Source of the DNA: Promethearchaeota archaeon
GTDB taxonomy: Archaea; Asgardarchaeota; Lokiarchaeia; Sigynarchaeales; SOKP01
NCBI GenBank assembly: GCA_019058515.1
Contig: JAHPYY010000192.1
Location: 1 to 64,000 of the forward strand
DNA: 64,000 nucleotides
Direction: 5' to 3'
Shown here: positions 8,669 to 17,960 of the stretch, one piece after another
How the letters are laid out: each line of letters begins with the position of its first letter
How positions within the stretch are numbered: position 1 is the first letter of the stretch
Program-made: the position numbers and the translations under genes
The notes under the pieces: model-generated
The model's database searches: none
Told to the model about the DNA's origin: nothing
The model's input: the letters and a program-made list of their open reading frames with translations, nothing else

Positions 8669-9526
8669 ATGAATAAGATGCCTAAATTAATAGAAAAACT
8701 AAAAAACATTAAATTAGCGATTTTTGACCTTGATGGCGTCGTTTATCGGGGAAATTTAATAATCAAAAAGGCAGACGAAGTTATTAAGGAGTTAAAAAAA
8801 AAATCGATAGATGTTGTCTATAATACGAATAATTCGACCATAACCCGAGAAATGTACGTTCAGAAACTACGCAAAATGAATATACCATGCGAGAGAGAAG
8901 ATTTTTACACTAGTGCTTCCATTACTGCCTTCGAAATCTCAAAAATAATAAAGAACGCTAAAATCTTTGTTATAGGGGAGATAGGATTACGAGAGGAACT
9001 CAAAGCTCACGGTCATGAGATAATAGTTGACGAGAGTCATTACAATGATGTGGATTTCGTAATAGTGGGACTAGACCGTCATTTCTACTATTCAAATTTG
9101 GTAATTGCTCAAAAATGCATTCTGTACGGAAAAGCTAAATTTTACGCTACGAATGCGGACACCACTCTTCCCTACGAGGATAGATTACTACCTGGAGCAG
9201 GAGTTATGGTTAACGCAGTTCAAACTTGCACCAATTTCAAACCTGAGAGAACATTTGGAAAGCCGCAACTATATGGCATCGAATGTATTTTAAAAGATCG
9301 TGAAGTACTACCAGAAAACGCGTGTATTTTTGGAGATAGATTAAACACGGATATATTAGCAGGAAATAGGGCGAAATTATTAACAATTGCTGTGTTAACT
9401 GGAGTCGCAACCATAGAAGAAATTGAAAACCTTAAGGAAGAATCTTTGCGAAATACTAACATCGATCTCAACTTTCTCCCAGACCTCACTATTAATTCAT
9501 TGTCAGATATCTTTGAAAACTATTAA
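8669..9526 (+). CDS. HAD-superfamily phosphatase, subfamily IIA (NagD-like)
   Basis: 285 residues with the four HAD motifs: FDLDGVVYRG (nucleophile and acid Asp, near residue 20), NTNNST (motif II), KPQ with the conserved lysine near residue 193, and FGDRLNTDILAGNRA (motif IV). The large C2a cap between motifs II and III places it in the NagD/phosphoglycolate phosphatase/4-nitrophenyl phosphatase group. Likely a cytosolic phosphatase of a small phosphorylated metabolite; the substrate cannot be read from sequence. ATG start at 8669. Confidence 0.9.
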   Translation: MNKMPKLIEKLKNIKLAIFDLDGVVYRGNLIIKKADEVIKELKKKSIDVVYNTNNSTITREMYVQKLRKMNIPCEREDFYTSASITAFEISKIIKNAKIFVIGEIGLREELKAHGHEIIVDESHYNDVDFVIVGLDRHFYYSNLVIAQKCILYGKAKFYATNADTTLPYEDRLLPGAGVMVNAVQTCTNFKPERTFGKPQLYGIECILKDREVLPENACIFGDRLNTDILAGNRAKLLTIAVLTGVATIEEIENLKEESLRNTNIDLNFLPDLTINSLSDIFENY

Positions 9527-9590
9527 ATCTCGATTTCTTCGGTTGGTGTAATTAGTTAATTTTTAAAAAATATGCCATCCTAATTCAAAT

Positions 9591-10046
9591 ATGGTCGAAG
9601 AACAATTATTAGCCCCCTGTGGAACATATTGTGCTGTCTGTCCTTATAGGATAGCTTATATAAACAACGATGAGAGACTAAAAGAGAAGCTGGCTAAAAC
9701 TATTGGGATAAAACCAGAAGAAATAATATGCGAAGGGTGTAATTCAGATTTACCATTTGGGTTTTGTCGAGTGTGTCCCATTAAAAATTGCGTTATCGAA
9801 AAAGAATTTGAATCGTGTGCAGATTGCGAAGAATATCCGTGTAAAATTATTGAGAAATTCCCGTTTCAACCGTTCATTGCTCGCCAGAAATGGGATATTA
9901 AGTATCGAAGAGAATTTGGTAAAGAAAATTGGCTAGAGAAAACAATCGAAATGAATACATGCCCCAATTGCAAAACCCTCGCACATTGGAAGGGACGAAT
10001 TTGTAAATCCTGTGGAAACGAGTTGGAAGAGAGATATAATTCTTAG
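9591..10046 (+). CDS. DUF3795 cysteine-rich protein with C-terminal zinc ribbon
   Basis: 151 residues. The N-terminal part carries the DUF3795 pattern: APCGTYCAVCPY, ICEGCNS, FGFCRVCPIKNC and SCADCEEYPC, a set of cysteines that probably bind metal. The final 30 residues add a rubredoxin-like zinc ribbon (CPNCKTL...CKSCGNE). Function of DUF3795 proteins is not established; they are frequent in anaerobic archaea and bacteria. Monocistronic, preceded by an AT-rich promoter region. Confidence 0.85.
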   Translation: MVEEQLLAPCGTYCAVCPYRIAYINNDERLKEKLAKTIGIKPEEIICEGCNSDLPFGFCRVCPIKNCVIEKEFESCADCEEYPCKIIEKFPFQPFIARQKWDIKYRREFGKENWLEKTIEMNTCPNCKTLAHWKGRICKSCGNELEERYNS

Positions 10047-10170
10047 AATTTTTGCTTCACGCGTTAAGGAATTAATGAATTCAAAAATGTAAAGATTTAT
10101 TATGGTTATACTTTCTTGTTTTTTTTATCTATAATTTAAAAATTAATCCATGAAAGCGAGATGAAATAAT

Positions 10171-10368
10171 ATGGGAGACGATGATGAAAAGAAAAAAAAG
10201 AAGAAATTAGGAAAATCCCTGAGAAAAGGCTTTGCCAAAGTAGCAGGTAGCGTAGTGGAAGGAGTGACTGGTTCTGAGGCTGCGGGAAAGGGAGTCAAAA
10301 AGGCAATTAAGAAAAAAAGTATTAAAAAAGGAATAAAGAAAGGTATCAAAGAAGCGGGAGACGATTAA
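10171..10368 (+). CDS. Small lysine-rich basic protein
   Basis: 65 residues: an acidic start (MGDDDEKK), then an extremely lysine-rich body with a central less charged GSVVEGVTGSEAAGKG stretch and tandem KKSIKKGIKKGIKE repeats. No known domain was recognised. Codon use is normal for the neighbourhood and GC is locally higher than the flanks, supporting a real gene. The opposite-strand frame covering it is a shadow. Could be a nucleic-acid-binding or membrane-surface peptide; this is a guess from charge only. Confidence 0.6.
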   Translation: MGDDDEKKKKKKLGKSLRKGFAKVAGSVVEGVTGSEAAGKGVKKAIKKKSIKKGIKKGIKEAGDD

Positions 10369-10505
10369 TCTTCAATCTTAAAATATTCTAATTAATTACA
10401 CTTATTTTTTTTACAGTATACCATCTTTCTTCAAAAAGGTGTCGGTTAGAGATTTTTACTTTAAATTTCATAATATAAGCTTTATTATAGGGCAGAAATT
10501 TGATC

Positions 10506-11795
10506 CTAAATTTTATGATCTATTTTTTTAGAATTGGAAGGGAATAAAGCTAAAGTAATAGTTAAAAACAAAAGGATTTCACAGAGGAAAAAAGCCAGAT
10601 TCCCCATATTTAACAATATTTCTAAGTAGAAGATGTAGGCTGCAAATTTTAAAAGAGTGCTTAGTAAAAAGAATATTAAAAATAAAATAAATATAGATTT
10701 AACCCGAATTTTTAATCCAATATTAAATATATGCATTTCGTAGAGAACACGATCTTCATGGTGGTACAAGATATTAGATAGGAACAGAAAACCTATATAA
10801 AATAAAATCGGGAAAAAATACACAAGCAACCTAATATTAGGTGCAGCCGCCATGAAAACGCTTAACAAGAGGAAGTTGACTAACACTAAAATAGTTAAAA
10901 ATTGTATTTGCGGTTGTCTATGATAATATAAAGCAGATAAAATTACAGTTAGAAGAATTACTAAACCTATATATCTCGCTAATTCTTGAAATTCAAATAA
11001 TATTCCAACTTCAAATCCTAGAAAAAATCCTGTCACTATTCCTTCTAATGAAAATAAATCCAATTCAGTGTTGGAATAATACCACCACTGTTTATGTGCA
11101 AATGTATTAAAAGGATCATCGAATCTAAGAAATGAAATATACATCCAAAACCCATACGATAAAGAAATGACAGCAAAAACCAATGCAAATTTCTTATTTG
11201 ATATTTTTTTTTTGAACAATTTAATTTTTGAGCCTATAAAGTAAAGTACAGTTGATACAAGGAAAAGTAAACCAACTGATATGTGTATTAATGTTAATAA
11301 CACCATCAAAATTGAAATAATAAAGACATATTTTTTTTTTAATTTATCATCGTGAATAAAAACATAATATATACTTAATAACAATAACAATGATATTGCC
11401 TCCTCTCTTAAACCTCTTCCATTTGTATAAATTAAATAATAATTAAAGGTCACGAAAAAACTAACCCCCAATCCAACATATTTAGCTTTTGTCTCAGCAC
11501 CTTCTCCACAAAATAGTTTTAAGGAGGCTTTCTCAAAAACAAAATAGGAACAAATTATTAACAAGACGCCACAGGTAAAGGAAGTTAAATTAACAGCTAA
11601 AATCGGCTCCTTTGCAAAGAATAGGAAAGGTACTATAAATATTGAAAATACTGGAGGTCTATAAGTAAGATATTCACCATTTAATAACTCTTGAGCTCCG
11701 CTAATGTAATTTCCCGAGTCTGAAGGATCTGGAAACACAAACATGGAAATAAATCGCAAAAATGTGCCAAATGTAAGAATTAAAAGAAATTTCAA
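10506..11795 (-). CDS. GT-C type membrane glycosyltransferase (PMT/ArnT-like)
   Basis: 429 residues from a TTG start, about 11-12 hydrophobic segments. The first periplasmic-side loop holds DPSDSGNYISGAQELLNGE followed by YRPPVFSI, the D...Y..P pattern of GT39/GT83-like enzymes that use polyprenyl-phosphate-linked sugars on the outer face of the membrane. Likely adds a sugar to surface lipids or proteins; acceptor unknown. Monocistronic on the minus strand, 130 bp from the sugar kinase gene. Confidence 0.75.
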   Translation of the reverse strand: MKFLLILTFGTFLRFISMFVFPDPSDSGNYISGAQELLNGEYLTYRPPVFSIFIVPFLFFAKEPILAVNLTSFTCGVLLIICSYFVFEKASLKLFCGEGAETKAKYVGLGVSFFVTFNYYLIYTNGRGLREEAISLLLLLSIYYVFIHDDKLKKKYVFIISILMVLLTLIHISVGLLFLVSTVLYFIGSKIKLFKKKISNKKFALVFAVISLSYGFWMYISFLRFDDPFNTFAHKQWWYYSNTELDLFSLEGIVTGFFLGFEVGILFEFQELARYIGLVILLTVILSALYYHRQPQIQFLTILVLVNFLLLSVFMAAAPNIRLLVYFFPILFYIGFLFLSNILYHHEDRVLYEMHIFNIGLKIRVKSIFILFLIFFLLSTLLKFAAYIFYLEILLNMGNLAFFLCEILLFLTITLALFPSNSKKIDHKI

Positions 11796-11928
11796 GTCAT
11801 CTGGTGTTATTTCTTAAAATTGAGCTTCCACGCGAGCATTTTTTATGAAAATAATTTTAAATTGGAAATGTATTGTGATACTGGAATACTACTTAATATA
11901 AAATTAATTCGAAAGGTTCTTTACTCAT

Positions 11929-12855
11929 TTATCCTTTAAAATTAAAGCCTTTAATCTCATCTAAAGTAGGTAAAGCACTCATTGCTCCCATTTTAGTAGT
12001 AGAGATGCTTGCGACCTTATTTGCAAACGATATACACTCGTACAGTTTATAATTATATAAATAAGCGAATATGAATCCTGCCATAAAAGCGTCTCCTGCA
12101 CCAGTTGTATCTACTGTATTGACATTATAACTTTTAACAGTTATTTTTTCGTCTTTGGTATATGCAGTAGCTCCTTCTGCACCCTGAGTGACTAGTATAA
12201 TTTTCGGTCCTTTATTAATTAGCGAATACAAAGATTCTTCATCGAATTCATTCGTTAATCCTTCTGAGTCTTCGATTGATATCTTCAAGATATCGGTCTT
12301 AGGAATCACTTTATTCAAATAGGTATACGGACTTTCCGTCCTCCATAAATCTTCTCTAAAATTGGGGTCACATGTAACTACAACACCATTTTCATGTGCA
12401 ATTGATATTGCATGAAAGATTGATGAGCGTGCTGGTTCTTCTGCCATCGAAACCGTACCGTAATGCAAAACTTTTGCTGTAGTGATGTATTCCTTATCAA
12501 TATCAGATTTTTGTAAATTGATATCTGCACAAGGAGAACGATAAAACGAAAACGAAGGTTTCTTGTCTTCATTAAGACCGACCCAAGCTAACCCAGTTTT
12601 ATATATTTCGTCAATTTTTACACATTTGGTGTCTATTTTTTCTCTCTTTAAAACAGACAATAGATATCGTCCAAAAAAATCATTACCGACTCTCGTAATC
12701 ATTCCTACGCTTAGTCCTAACCTAGAAATCCCAACTAACACATTAGCAGGAGCACCTCCGGGAAATCGTTTAAATGTGACGGCCTCATTAATTGGAACGG
12801 ATTCTTGGGCTATCAAATCAATTAAAATTTCACCAATCCCTACTACATCAACCAT
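11929..12855 (-). CDS. PfkB-family carbohydrate kinase (fructokinase/ribokinase-like)
   Basis: 308 residues with both PfkB signatures: GGAPANVLVGISRLG near residue 33 and DTTGAGDAFMAGF near residue 249, where the aspartate is the catalytic base and GAGD the anion hole. The N-terminal VGIGEILIDLI and the spacing fit fructokinase and 2-keto-3-deoxygluconate kinase types. It would phosphorylate a sugar in the cytosol with ATP. Exact sugar not predictable. ATG start at 12855. Confidence 0.9.
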   Translation of the reverse strand: MVDVVGIGEILIDLIAQESVPINEAVTFKRFPGGAPANVLVGISRLGLSVGMITRVGNDFFGRYLLSVLKREKIDTKCVKIDEIYKTGLAWVGLNEDKKPSFSFYRSPCADINLQKSDIDKEYITTAKVLHYGTVSMAEEPARSSIFHAISIAHENGVVVTCDPNFREDLWRTESPYTYLNKVIPKTDILKISIEDSEGLTNEFDEESLYSLINKGPKIILVTQGAEGATAYTKDEKITVKSYNVNTVDTTGAGDAFMAGFIFAYLYNYKLYECISFANKVASISTTKMGAMSALPTLDEIKGFNFKG

Positions 12856-12988
12856 ATTAAATATAACTCGGTTTTGTTACGATTTAAATTTAATTTTAAA
12901 CCAATGTGTGCGTATTTTACCAAAGTTTTAATAAATTCATAATTAGAATTTTTATTATTCAGAATAAAAAAAGATCTTTGCTTCTATA

Positions 12989-13759
12989 ATGAGTGCTGAA
13001 ATAAAAAACCAACGAGTTATAGAGATTATCGAGGAAAATTTGCACTATTTCTATTCCATGGCTTCCCAAAACAAGAATTTTAACTATAAAGCTGACAACA
13101 AATTAAAATACATTTATACCTCCGATTACGATTGGCCAAATACTATATTTTTCGCTAACTTTAAGGAATCAGAGCTCGAAGACAATATTTCTGAAATTAA
13201 AACAAAAATTAAGAGTAATATACTTCCTAATTCTTGGACTATCGGCCCGTCAAGTAAACCAAGCTTTTTAGGTCGCTTAATCGAACAAAAGGGATTTACA
13301 TCGCATTATCACCAAACAGGAATGGCTTTATTATTAAGCGAACTTAAAGTTAATCCAAATAAACTATTAGTGGTGCGAAAAGTAGAAAATAAGAATGACG
13401 CAAAACTTTGGATTGAATGCGTTTCTGAAGGATTTGAAATACACGCATGCGACGAATTGATAAACAAATTTATGGTTGAGGAAGACATCTCCCTATATAT
13501 TGGTTTATACAACGACAAAGTCGTTACTACTCTATTACTATGCTGTTCAGAAAACTCTGCAGGGTTACACGCAGTGACTACTTTGCCGGAGTATAGAAAA
13601 AATAATTTCGCGCTGACAATAAGCGGGTATGCCTTATTAGAAGCGATAGAGTTGGGATATAAACACGCTGTTTTACAAGCGTCTTCGATGGGAATTCATG
13701 TTTATAAAAAATTAGGTTTTAAACCTTACTGCGAGTTTATTACATATCATCTAGAATAA
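12989..13759 (+). CDS. GNAT-family N-acetyltransferase
   Basis: 256 residues. The C-terminal half is a GNAT domain: AGLHAVTTLPEYRKNNFA (motif A region with the acetyl-CoA loop, though the usual RxxGxG/A is altered to RKNNFA), then ALLEAIELGY, AVLQAS and VYKKLGFKPY. The N-terminal half resembles a second, degenerate GNAT-like fold. Acceptor unknown. ATG start at 12989 follows an AT-rich promoter region and is divergent from the sugar kinase gene. Confidence 0.8.
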   Translation: MSAEIKNQRVIEIIEENLHYFYSMASQNKNFNYKADNKLKYIYTSDYDWPNTIFFANFKESELEDNISEIKTKIKSNILPNSWTIGPSSKPSFLGRLIEQKGFTSHYHQTGMALLLSELKVNPNKLLVVRKVENKNDAKLWIECVSEGFEIHACDELINKFMVEEDISLYIGLYNDKVVTTLLLCCSENSAGLHAVTTLPEYRKNNFALTISGYALLEAIELGYKHAVLQASSMGIHVYKKLGFKPYCEFITYHLE

Positions 13760-13799
13760 TTTGCCTGATGAGAGCTTAAATTCTAAATTATCAGGGTCT

Positions 13800-15532
13800 T
13801 TACATCGATATGGATCCATCTCTGAAATTGGTTTTTCCAATTAAAGCGTTAATTAACACAGTATTACCTTGTTGATTAAACTTTTTAGCTTTCCATATAA
13901 TATCCTCAATTTGTTCTTCTTTATTGATCAAAAATCCCTTAGAGCCGAGACCATTCGCAACCAAGTGATAGTCATTATAGGTGAGAGTAGTTCCTACCGA
14001 AGATTGCAAATATTTCACTTGATCTCGTTGAATTTGCGTCCATCCTGCGTCGTTTCCGATTACGGCTATTATAGGTAAGTTATGTCGAACAAAAGTATCT
14101 AATTCAATTATACTATATCCAGCTGCACCGTCTCCATACAATAACCATACTTCTGATCCAGGATTTTCGAGTTTAGCGGCTAACGCAAAACCTGCTCCAG
14201 CCCCTAATGTACCGAATGGTCCTGCATCCAACCAATTTAGATATTTGCGTGGTTTTATGATGTAAGAGGTAGTTGCTATGGAGTCTCCTCCATCAACGAT
14301 AATAAAACTCTTTTCACCAAGGCACTTATCGATTTTTTACAAAGCTTTAATGGATTTATGTAATCAGTGTTTAAATTTGCTTTACTTTCTATTTCCTTGT
14401 CCCTTTTTACATCGTTTTTTTTAAGGATACTTAACCATTCTTCCCAGGAAGTCGAAGGAATGGCATCAGACTTCGCAAGCATCTGGAGGAAAGTTGAAGG
14501 ATCTGCTTGTATAATAAAATCTGGGATTCTATTCTTTTTCATTTCCTTTTTGCTTCGATTAATAGCGATAATCTTTGCCCTTTTTCCTATCTTGCTACCG
14601 TAATCTAAACGAAAATCCATGGGCATTCTAGCCAAGATTACTAAATCTGCACTCTTTATTGCTCTAGAACGTCTATGTCTTACATGCAACTTGTGATCTA
14701 CCCTGAGTAAACCTCTTGCCATGCCCGTAAGAAAAACAGGTATTTTGACACGCTCTATAGCCGAGATCAACTCCTTCACTTCATTAACTCTCAATAACGC
14801 TTGACTTCCAACGATAAGTACCGGTTTCTTTACGTTTTTTAAAAACTCAATAGTTTTCTGAATTTTCTTTTGATCAATGGAAAATGGAATATTTACTACA
14901 TTTGAGTCGTTCGAAATTTTCATATTGTCGTACGCGAATAGTTTATCCACATGACGATACAAATACCAATTGATTGCTTTATTTTTAAGAGATTTTGAGT
15001 TTCCAGAAGATATTCTATACCAAAACCTCACTAAATTTTCCGGATATAATATATCTATCGGACATTCGATAAAAATAGGGCCAGGGATTCTAGATCTCGC
15101 AACATTAAACGCTTCCTCAAGTATAGGAACAATATCACAGTTTTGTTCGATCTTGACCGCCCATTTAGATAAAGTCTTAAACAATTCGATTTGCTCTATA
15201 TCTTGCAAAGCACCCTTACCTTTAAGTACCGTAGCTACCGCGCCCCCAAACAAAATTAGCGGAGATTGCGCCATCTGAGCGGTTTTTACAGCAGTTATAC
15301 AGTTGGTTACTCCAGGTCCTGCTGTTACAACCGCAACTCCAGGATTTCCAGTCAATCTTGCTATCGCATCTGCCGCAAACACAGCGGTGGATTCCTGACG
15401 GACATCGATTACCCGTATTCCATGTTTTTCCGCTCCAACTAATAGCGGGGAAATATGTCCTCCGCAAAGCGTAAAAATGTGTTCTACAGATTTAGACTTT
15501 AAAACTTCTGCTACGATTTCTCCTCCATCCAT
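13800..15532 (-). CDS. Thiamine-diphosphate enzyme of the acetolactate synthase / oxalyl-CoA decarboxylase family, frameshifted
   Basis: A TPP enzyme of about 577 residues. The N-terminal domain has [32 protein letters not shown] (catalytic Glu) and AGPGVTNC; the C-terminal domain has the GDG...N cofactor motif ([11 protein letters not shown] to VIGNDAGW). The two halves are in different frames, joined at a run of six A on the coding strand (14333-14338); one more A restores the frame through [19 protein letters not shown]. Either a sequencing error, a recent mutation or slippage. The ATG at 15532 is chosen because AGGTGAT lies six bases upstream; the upstream GTG at 15541 overlaps it. Forms an overlapping pair with the hotdog gene. 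Substrate uncertain. Confidence 0.8.
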
Positions 15533-15537
15533 ATGTA

Positions 15538-15544
15538 TCACCTA
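15538..15544 (-). promoter_or_regulatory. Shine-Dalgarno site for the TPP enzyme gene
   Basis: AGGTGAT on the minus strand, overlapping the TGA stop of the hotdog gene and placed about six bases before the ATG at 15532. It selects that ATG over the GTG at 15541 and suggests coupled translation of the two genes. Confidence 0.6.
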
Positions 15545-15927
15545 TTACTTAAAACATGGTTCTCGGGTGTGAAGCAAACAAATTCACCTGTAAACACAAT
15601 ATCTTCTTCTCTCTTGACAATAACCTTTACAATTTGTTTCTTTCCATCTACTTCAGATAACATTCCTTCAGCTGTAAGTAACTCACCATTCGCAACTGGT
15701 TTCTCAAATCTACAACTAGCGGCACCTAAAACGACATTGGGATGATTTATAGTCTCCATTGCACATAAATCCGCAAATCCAAACACAAATCCGCCATAAA
15801 TCAATCCAGATTCGTCAACTACCATATTTTGAGTTGTTTTTAATTCCAATTTAGCGTAATATTCTCTTAATTCTATAGGAGTTCCACAGAGATCGTTATT
15901 AATTTTTAAATGAGTGTTCAGCTTCAT
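15538..15927 (-). CDS. Hotdog-fold thioesterase (PaaI/YbgC-like)
   Basis: 129 residues with the single hotdog pattern: a central helix (GGFVFGFADLCAMETI), then VLGAASCRFEKPVANGELLTAEG with alternating strands. Such proteins hydrolyse acyl-CoA thioesters or bind acyl-CoA. The catalytic acid of PaaI-type enzymes would be in the GFADLCAM helix. Its stop overlaps the Shine-Dalgarno site of the downstream TPP enzyme, so the two are one operon and may act on the same acyl-CoA pathway, for example oxalyl- or 2-hydroxyacyl-CoA handling (inference). Confidence 0.8.
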   Translation of the reverse strand: MKLNTHLKINNDLCGTPIELREYYAKLELKTTQNMVVDESGLIYGGFVFGFADLCAMETINHPNVVLGAASCRFEKPVANGELLTAEGMLSEVDGKKQIVKVIVKREEDIVFTGEFVCFTPENHVLSNR

Positions 15928-16214
15928 TTCTGTTTTTAATATAATTAATCAGACATTTAAACTATGATTCTATAATCATTAAGATCTCTTCGCAATTTCA
16001 AAGCTAACTTGAGAGTATAACCATTAACAATTTTGCTAGACGGAGAATAATTGAAAAACTTTATTTTATAACTTAGGAATCTTTAAGCAAACAGTAAATT
16101 GAAATAATGGTATTACATCAATATCCTCAACATTTATTAATATCGTTTGTTCTTAATCATATAAGGATTGAAAAACAATCAATTTATTAATACTAAAGTA
16201 AGAATTACAAAATT

Positions 16215-16826
16215 ATGCCGTTAATTATTTCAATTAAGAATATTTCCATCGTAACAAGTGGCTTTTTAATTGTCATGGGAAATTTTGTAGGATTAGATCC
16301 GTTTTTAGAGGACTTTCAGTTGATCTACATTATTTTGGGTACTGTAATTGGAGTAATCGCTCTAGCATTATCCATTTTTATTACAAAAAAAAAAGACACG
16401 AATGATATAGACGATCTAATTGTATTTAATAACATGCTTTATTGGCTTATCGTAGGAACAGTTCTAACTTATGGCTCCCTTTTTGACAATGAGCTTCAGA
16501 TTCAACTTCTTTTTCTAAACTCGGGATTGATAATAGGTCTATTTATCATGTTCATGTATATTTGGATATTGCTCCGTCAGAAATTGAGCTTTTTAAACAT
16601 AGAGGATGTGAATTTTACAAGTGCTGCTGATAATGAAAACATTCCACAATTCCTTTTGGTATCAATGATTATGGGTTGCATTTTTGCAGGGTTGTTTATT
16701 GGATTTCAAGTGTTTTACACAGTTTTTGGATACAATCTTACTAGTTATTGGTTCCTTGGGATCTTGTTCGTGTTTACATTAACGATTTCAGTTGTTCTAA
16801 GATATGCTATAAGGGTTAAGAAATGA
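16215..16826 (+). CDS. Membrane protein of unknown function (about six helices)
   Basis: 203 residues with about six hydrophobic helices and a charged cytosolic loop after the second (ITKKKDTNDIDDL). No family motif recognised. A 290-bp AT-rich gap precedes it. It is followed on the same strand by an isoprenylcysteine-methyltransferase-like gene and another small membrane gene, so the three may be one membrane-related unit. Confidence 0.65.
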   Translation: MPLIISIKNISIVTSGFLIVMGNFVGLDPFLEDFQLIYIILGTVIGVIALALSIFITKKKDTNDIDDLIVFNNMLYWLIVGTVLTYGSLFDNELQIQLLFLNSGLIIGLFIMFMYIWILLRQKLSFLNIEDVNFTSAADNENIPQFLLVSMIMGCIFAGLFIGFQVFYTVFGYNLTSYWFLGILFVFTLTISVVLRYAIRVKK

Positions 16827-16893
16827 TGGGTAAATGTTAGTTTATAATCCTTTTTTTTAATTATTAAATTTTCACACAAAGAAGGGTTGAATA

Positions 16894-17493
16894 TTGATAA
16901 TAATTGCGATAAGTAATTTTGTTTCGTTATTGTTTTTTTTTTTCATATTGGCGTATTTCTACACGCTTAGCATCCAACCCGTTAAACTCGCTGAAACTCA
17001 CGGCGAAAAAGCGTGGAAACAGTGTAAGACCTTTCGTTCCATAGGTGGTTTTGCCGAGTTGATTTCCGTGGTTAATTTGTTGCTGTGGATTTGGTTTCCT
17101 CTACCGATTGTGGGCGATTGGATTATCAGTTCAAATATTTGGTTGGGAATTATTATCGGAATCTGCATTTTAGTTCCTTGTACGGTAGTTATGTTAAAAG
17201 GCGTAAAAGACGCGGGAAGCGAAACGATCTCGCCCTCGAAAGACACTAACATGTACGGAGGAATATACAATTACATCAGACACCCGCAAACTCTCGGAGA
17301 ATTTCCCATGTTTGTAGGAATTAGCTTCCTATTTAACTCGTGGTTTTTAGTAACAATTTCCTCGTTCTATATCTTGATATACACTCCCGTAATGATTTAT
17401 TACGAAGAAAAAGACCTTATTAGGCGATTTGGACAAGCGTACATTGACTACAAAAAGCGTACTGGCGCTTTATTCCCAAAATTGAAAAAATAA
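16894..17493 (+). CDS. ICMT/PEMT-like membrane methyltransferase
   Basis: 199 residues, TTG start, five hydrophobic helices. The C-terminal part has YGGIYNYIRHPQTLGEFPM and the following EEKDLIRRFGQAYIDYKKRT, which are the SAM-binding RHPxY-like and EE...FG..Y..Y motifs of isoprenylcysteine carboxyl methyltransferases and phospholipid methyltransferases. It would methylate a membrane-bound substrate. Downstream gene begins 11 bp after the stop. Confidence 0.8.
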   Translation: MIIIAISNFVSLLFFFFILAYFYTLSIQPVKLAETHGEKAWKQCKTFRSIGGFAELISVVNLLLWIWFPLPIVGDWIISSNIWLGIIIGICILVPCTVVMLKGVKDAGSETISPSKDTNMYGGIYNYIRHPQTLGEFPMFVGISFLFNSWFLVTISSFYILIYTPVMIYYEEKDLIRRFGQAYIDYKKRTGALFPKLKK

Positions 17494-17503
17494 TAACATT
17501 AAT

Positions 17504-17932
17504 ATGGTGCCTTCCATCGAGTTGAAAAATGTTAAAGAAAATATGTGGTTATTACTAGCAGCGTTCTCGTTTCTAATTTACTCGCTAATTGAAATCGTGG
17601 ATAGTGTTGCAATCGTGTTAATATCACTGAACATAATCCCCAATCTGTACCTAGAATTTGATTTAAGCGTTCCATTTATACGGGATCTACTAGAATCTCA
17701 ACCATCGACTTTCATTCTCTTCTTTTGGGCGTTTACTGTGATGCGGATAATGTCGACCATAGGCTTGTCTAAAAATCGCTTGTGGGGGTTCTGGATTGGT
17801 TTAATTAACCTGTCTATTACAATGGTACTGGACATTCTATTCTTCCCCCTTGGTGCTTTTGAATTATTTGCGTGTAGCCTAATCCTCAGTCTTATGATAG
17901 TTGGCTATTTTAAAGACAAACCAATCTTGTAG
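17504..17932 (+). CDS. Small four-helix membrane protein, unknown
   Basis: 142 residues, ATG start, about four hydrophobic helices, ending in a short basic tail (YFKDKPIL). No motif recognised. It follows the methyltransferase-like gene closely on the same strand and is probably cotranscribed. Convergent with the LRR gene 29 bp away. Confidence 0.65.
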   Translation: MVPSIELKNVKENMWLLLAAFSFLIYSLIEIVDSVAIVLISLNIIPNLYLEFDLSVPFIRDLLESQPSTFILFFWAFTVMRIMSTIGLSKNRLWGFWIGLINLSITMVLDILFFPLGAFELFACSLILSLMIVGYFKDKPIL

Positions 17933-17960
17933 GATTATTTATAGGAATCGTTATTTATTT

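Noticed and set aside
10143..10349. Minus-strand ORF opposite the lysine-rich protein
   Set aside because: Its Phe-rich content is the complement of the Lys codons of the plus-strand gene.
14333..14338. Programmed -1 frameshift in the TPP gene
   Set aside because: The local sequence does not form an X XXY YYZ heptamer in the zero frame; a missing A in the homopolymer is simpler.
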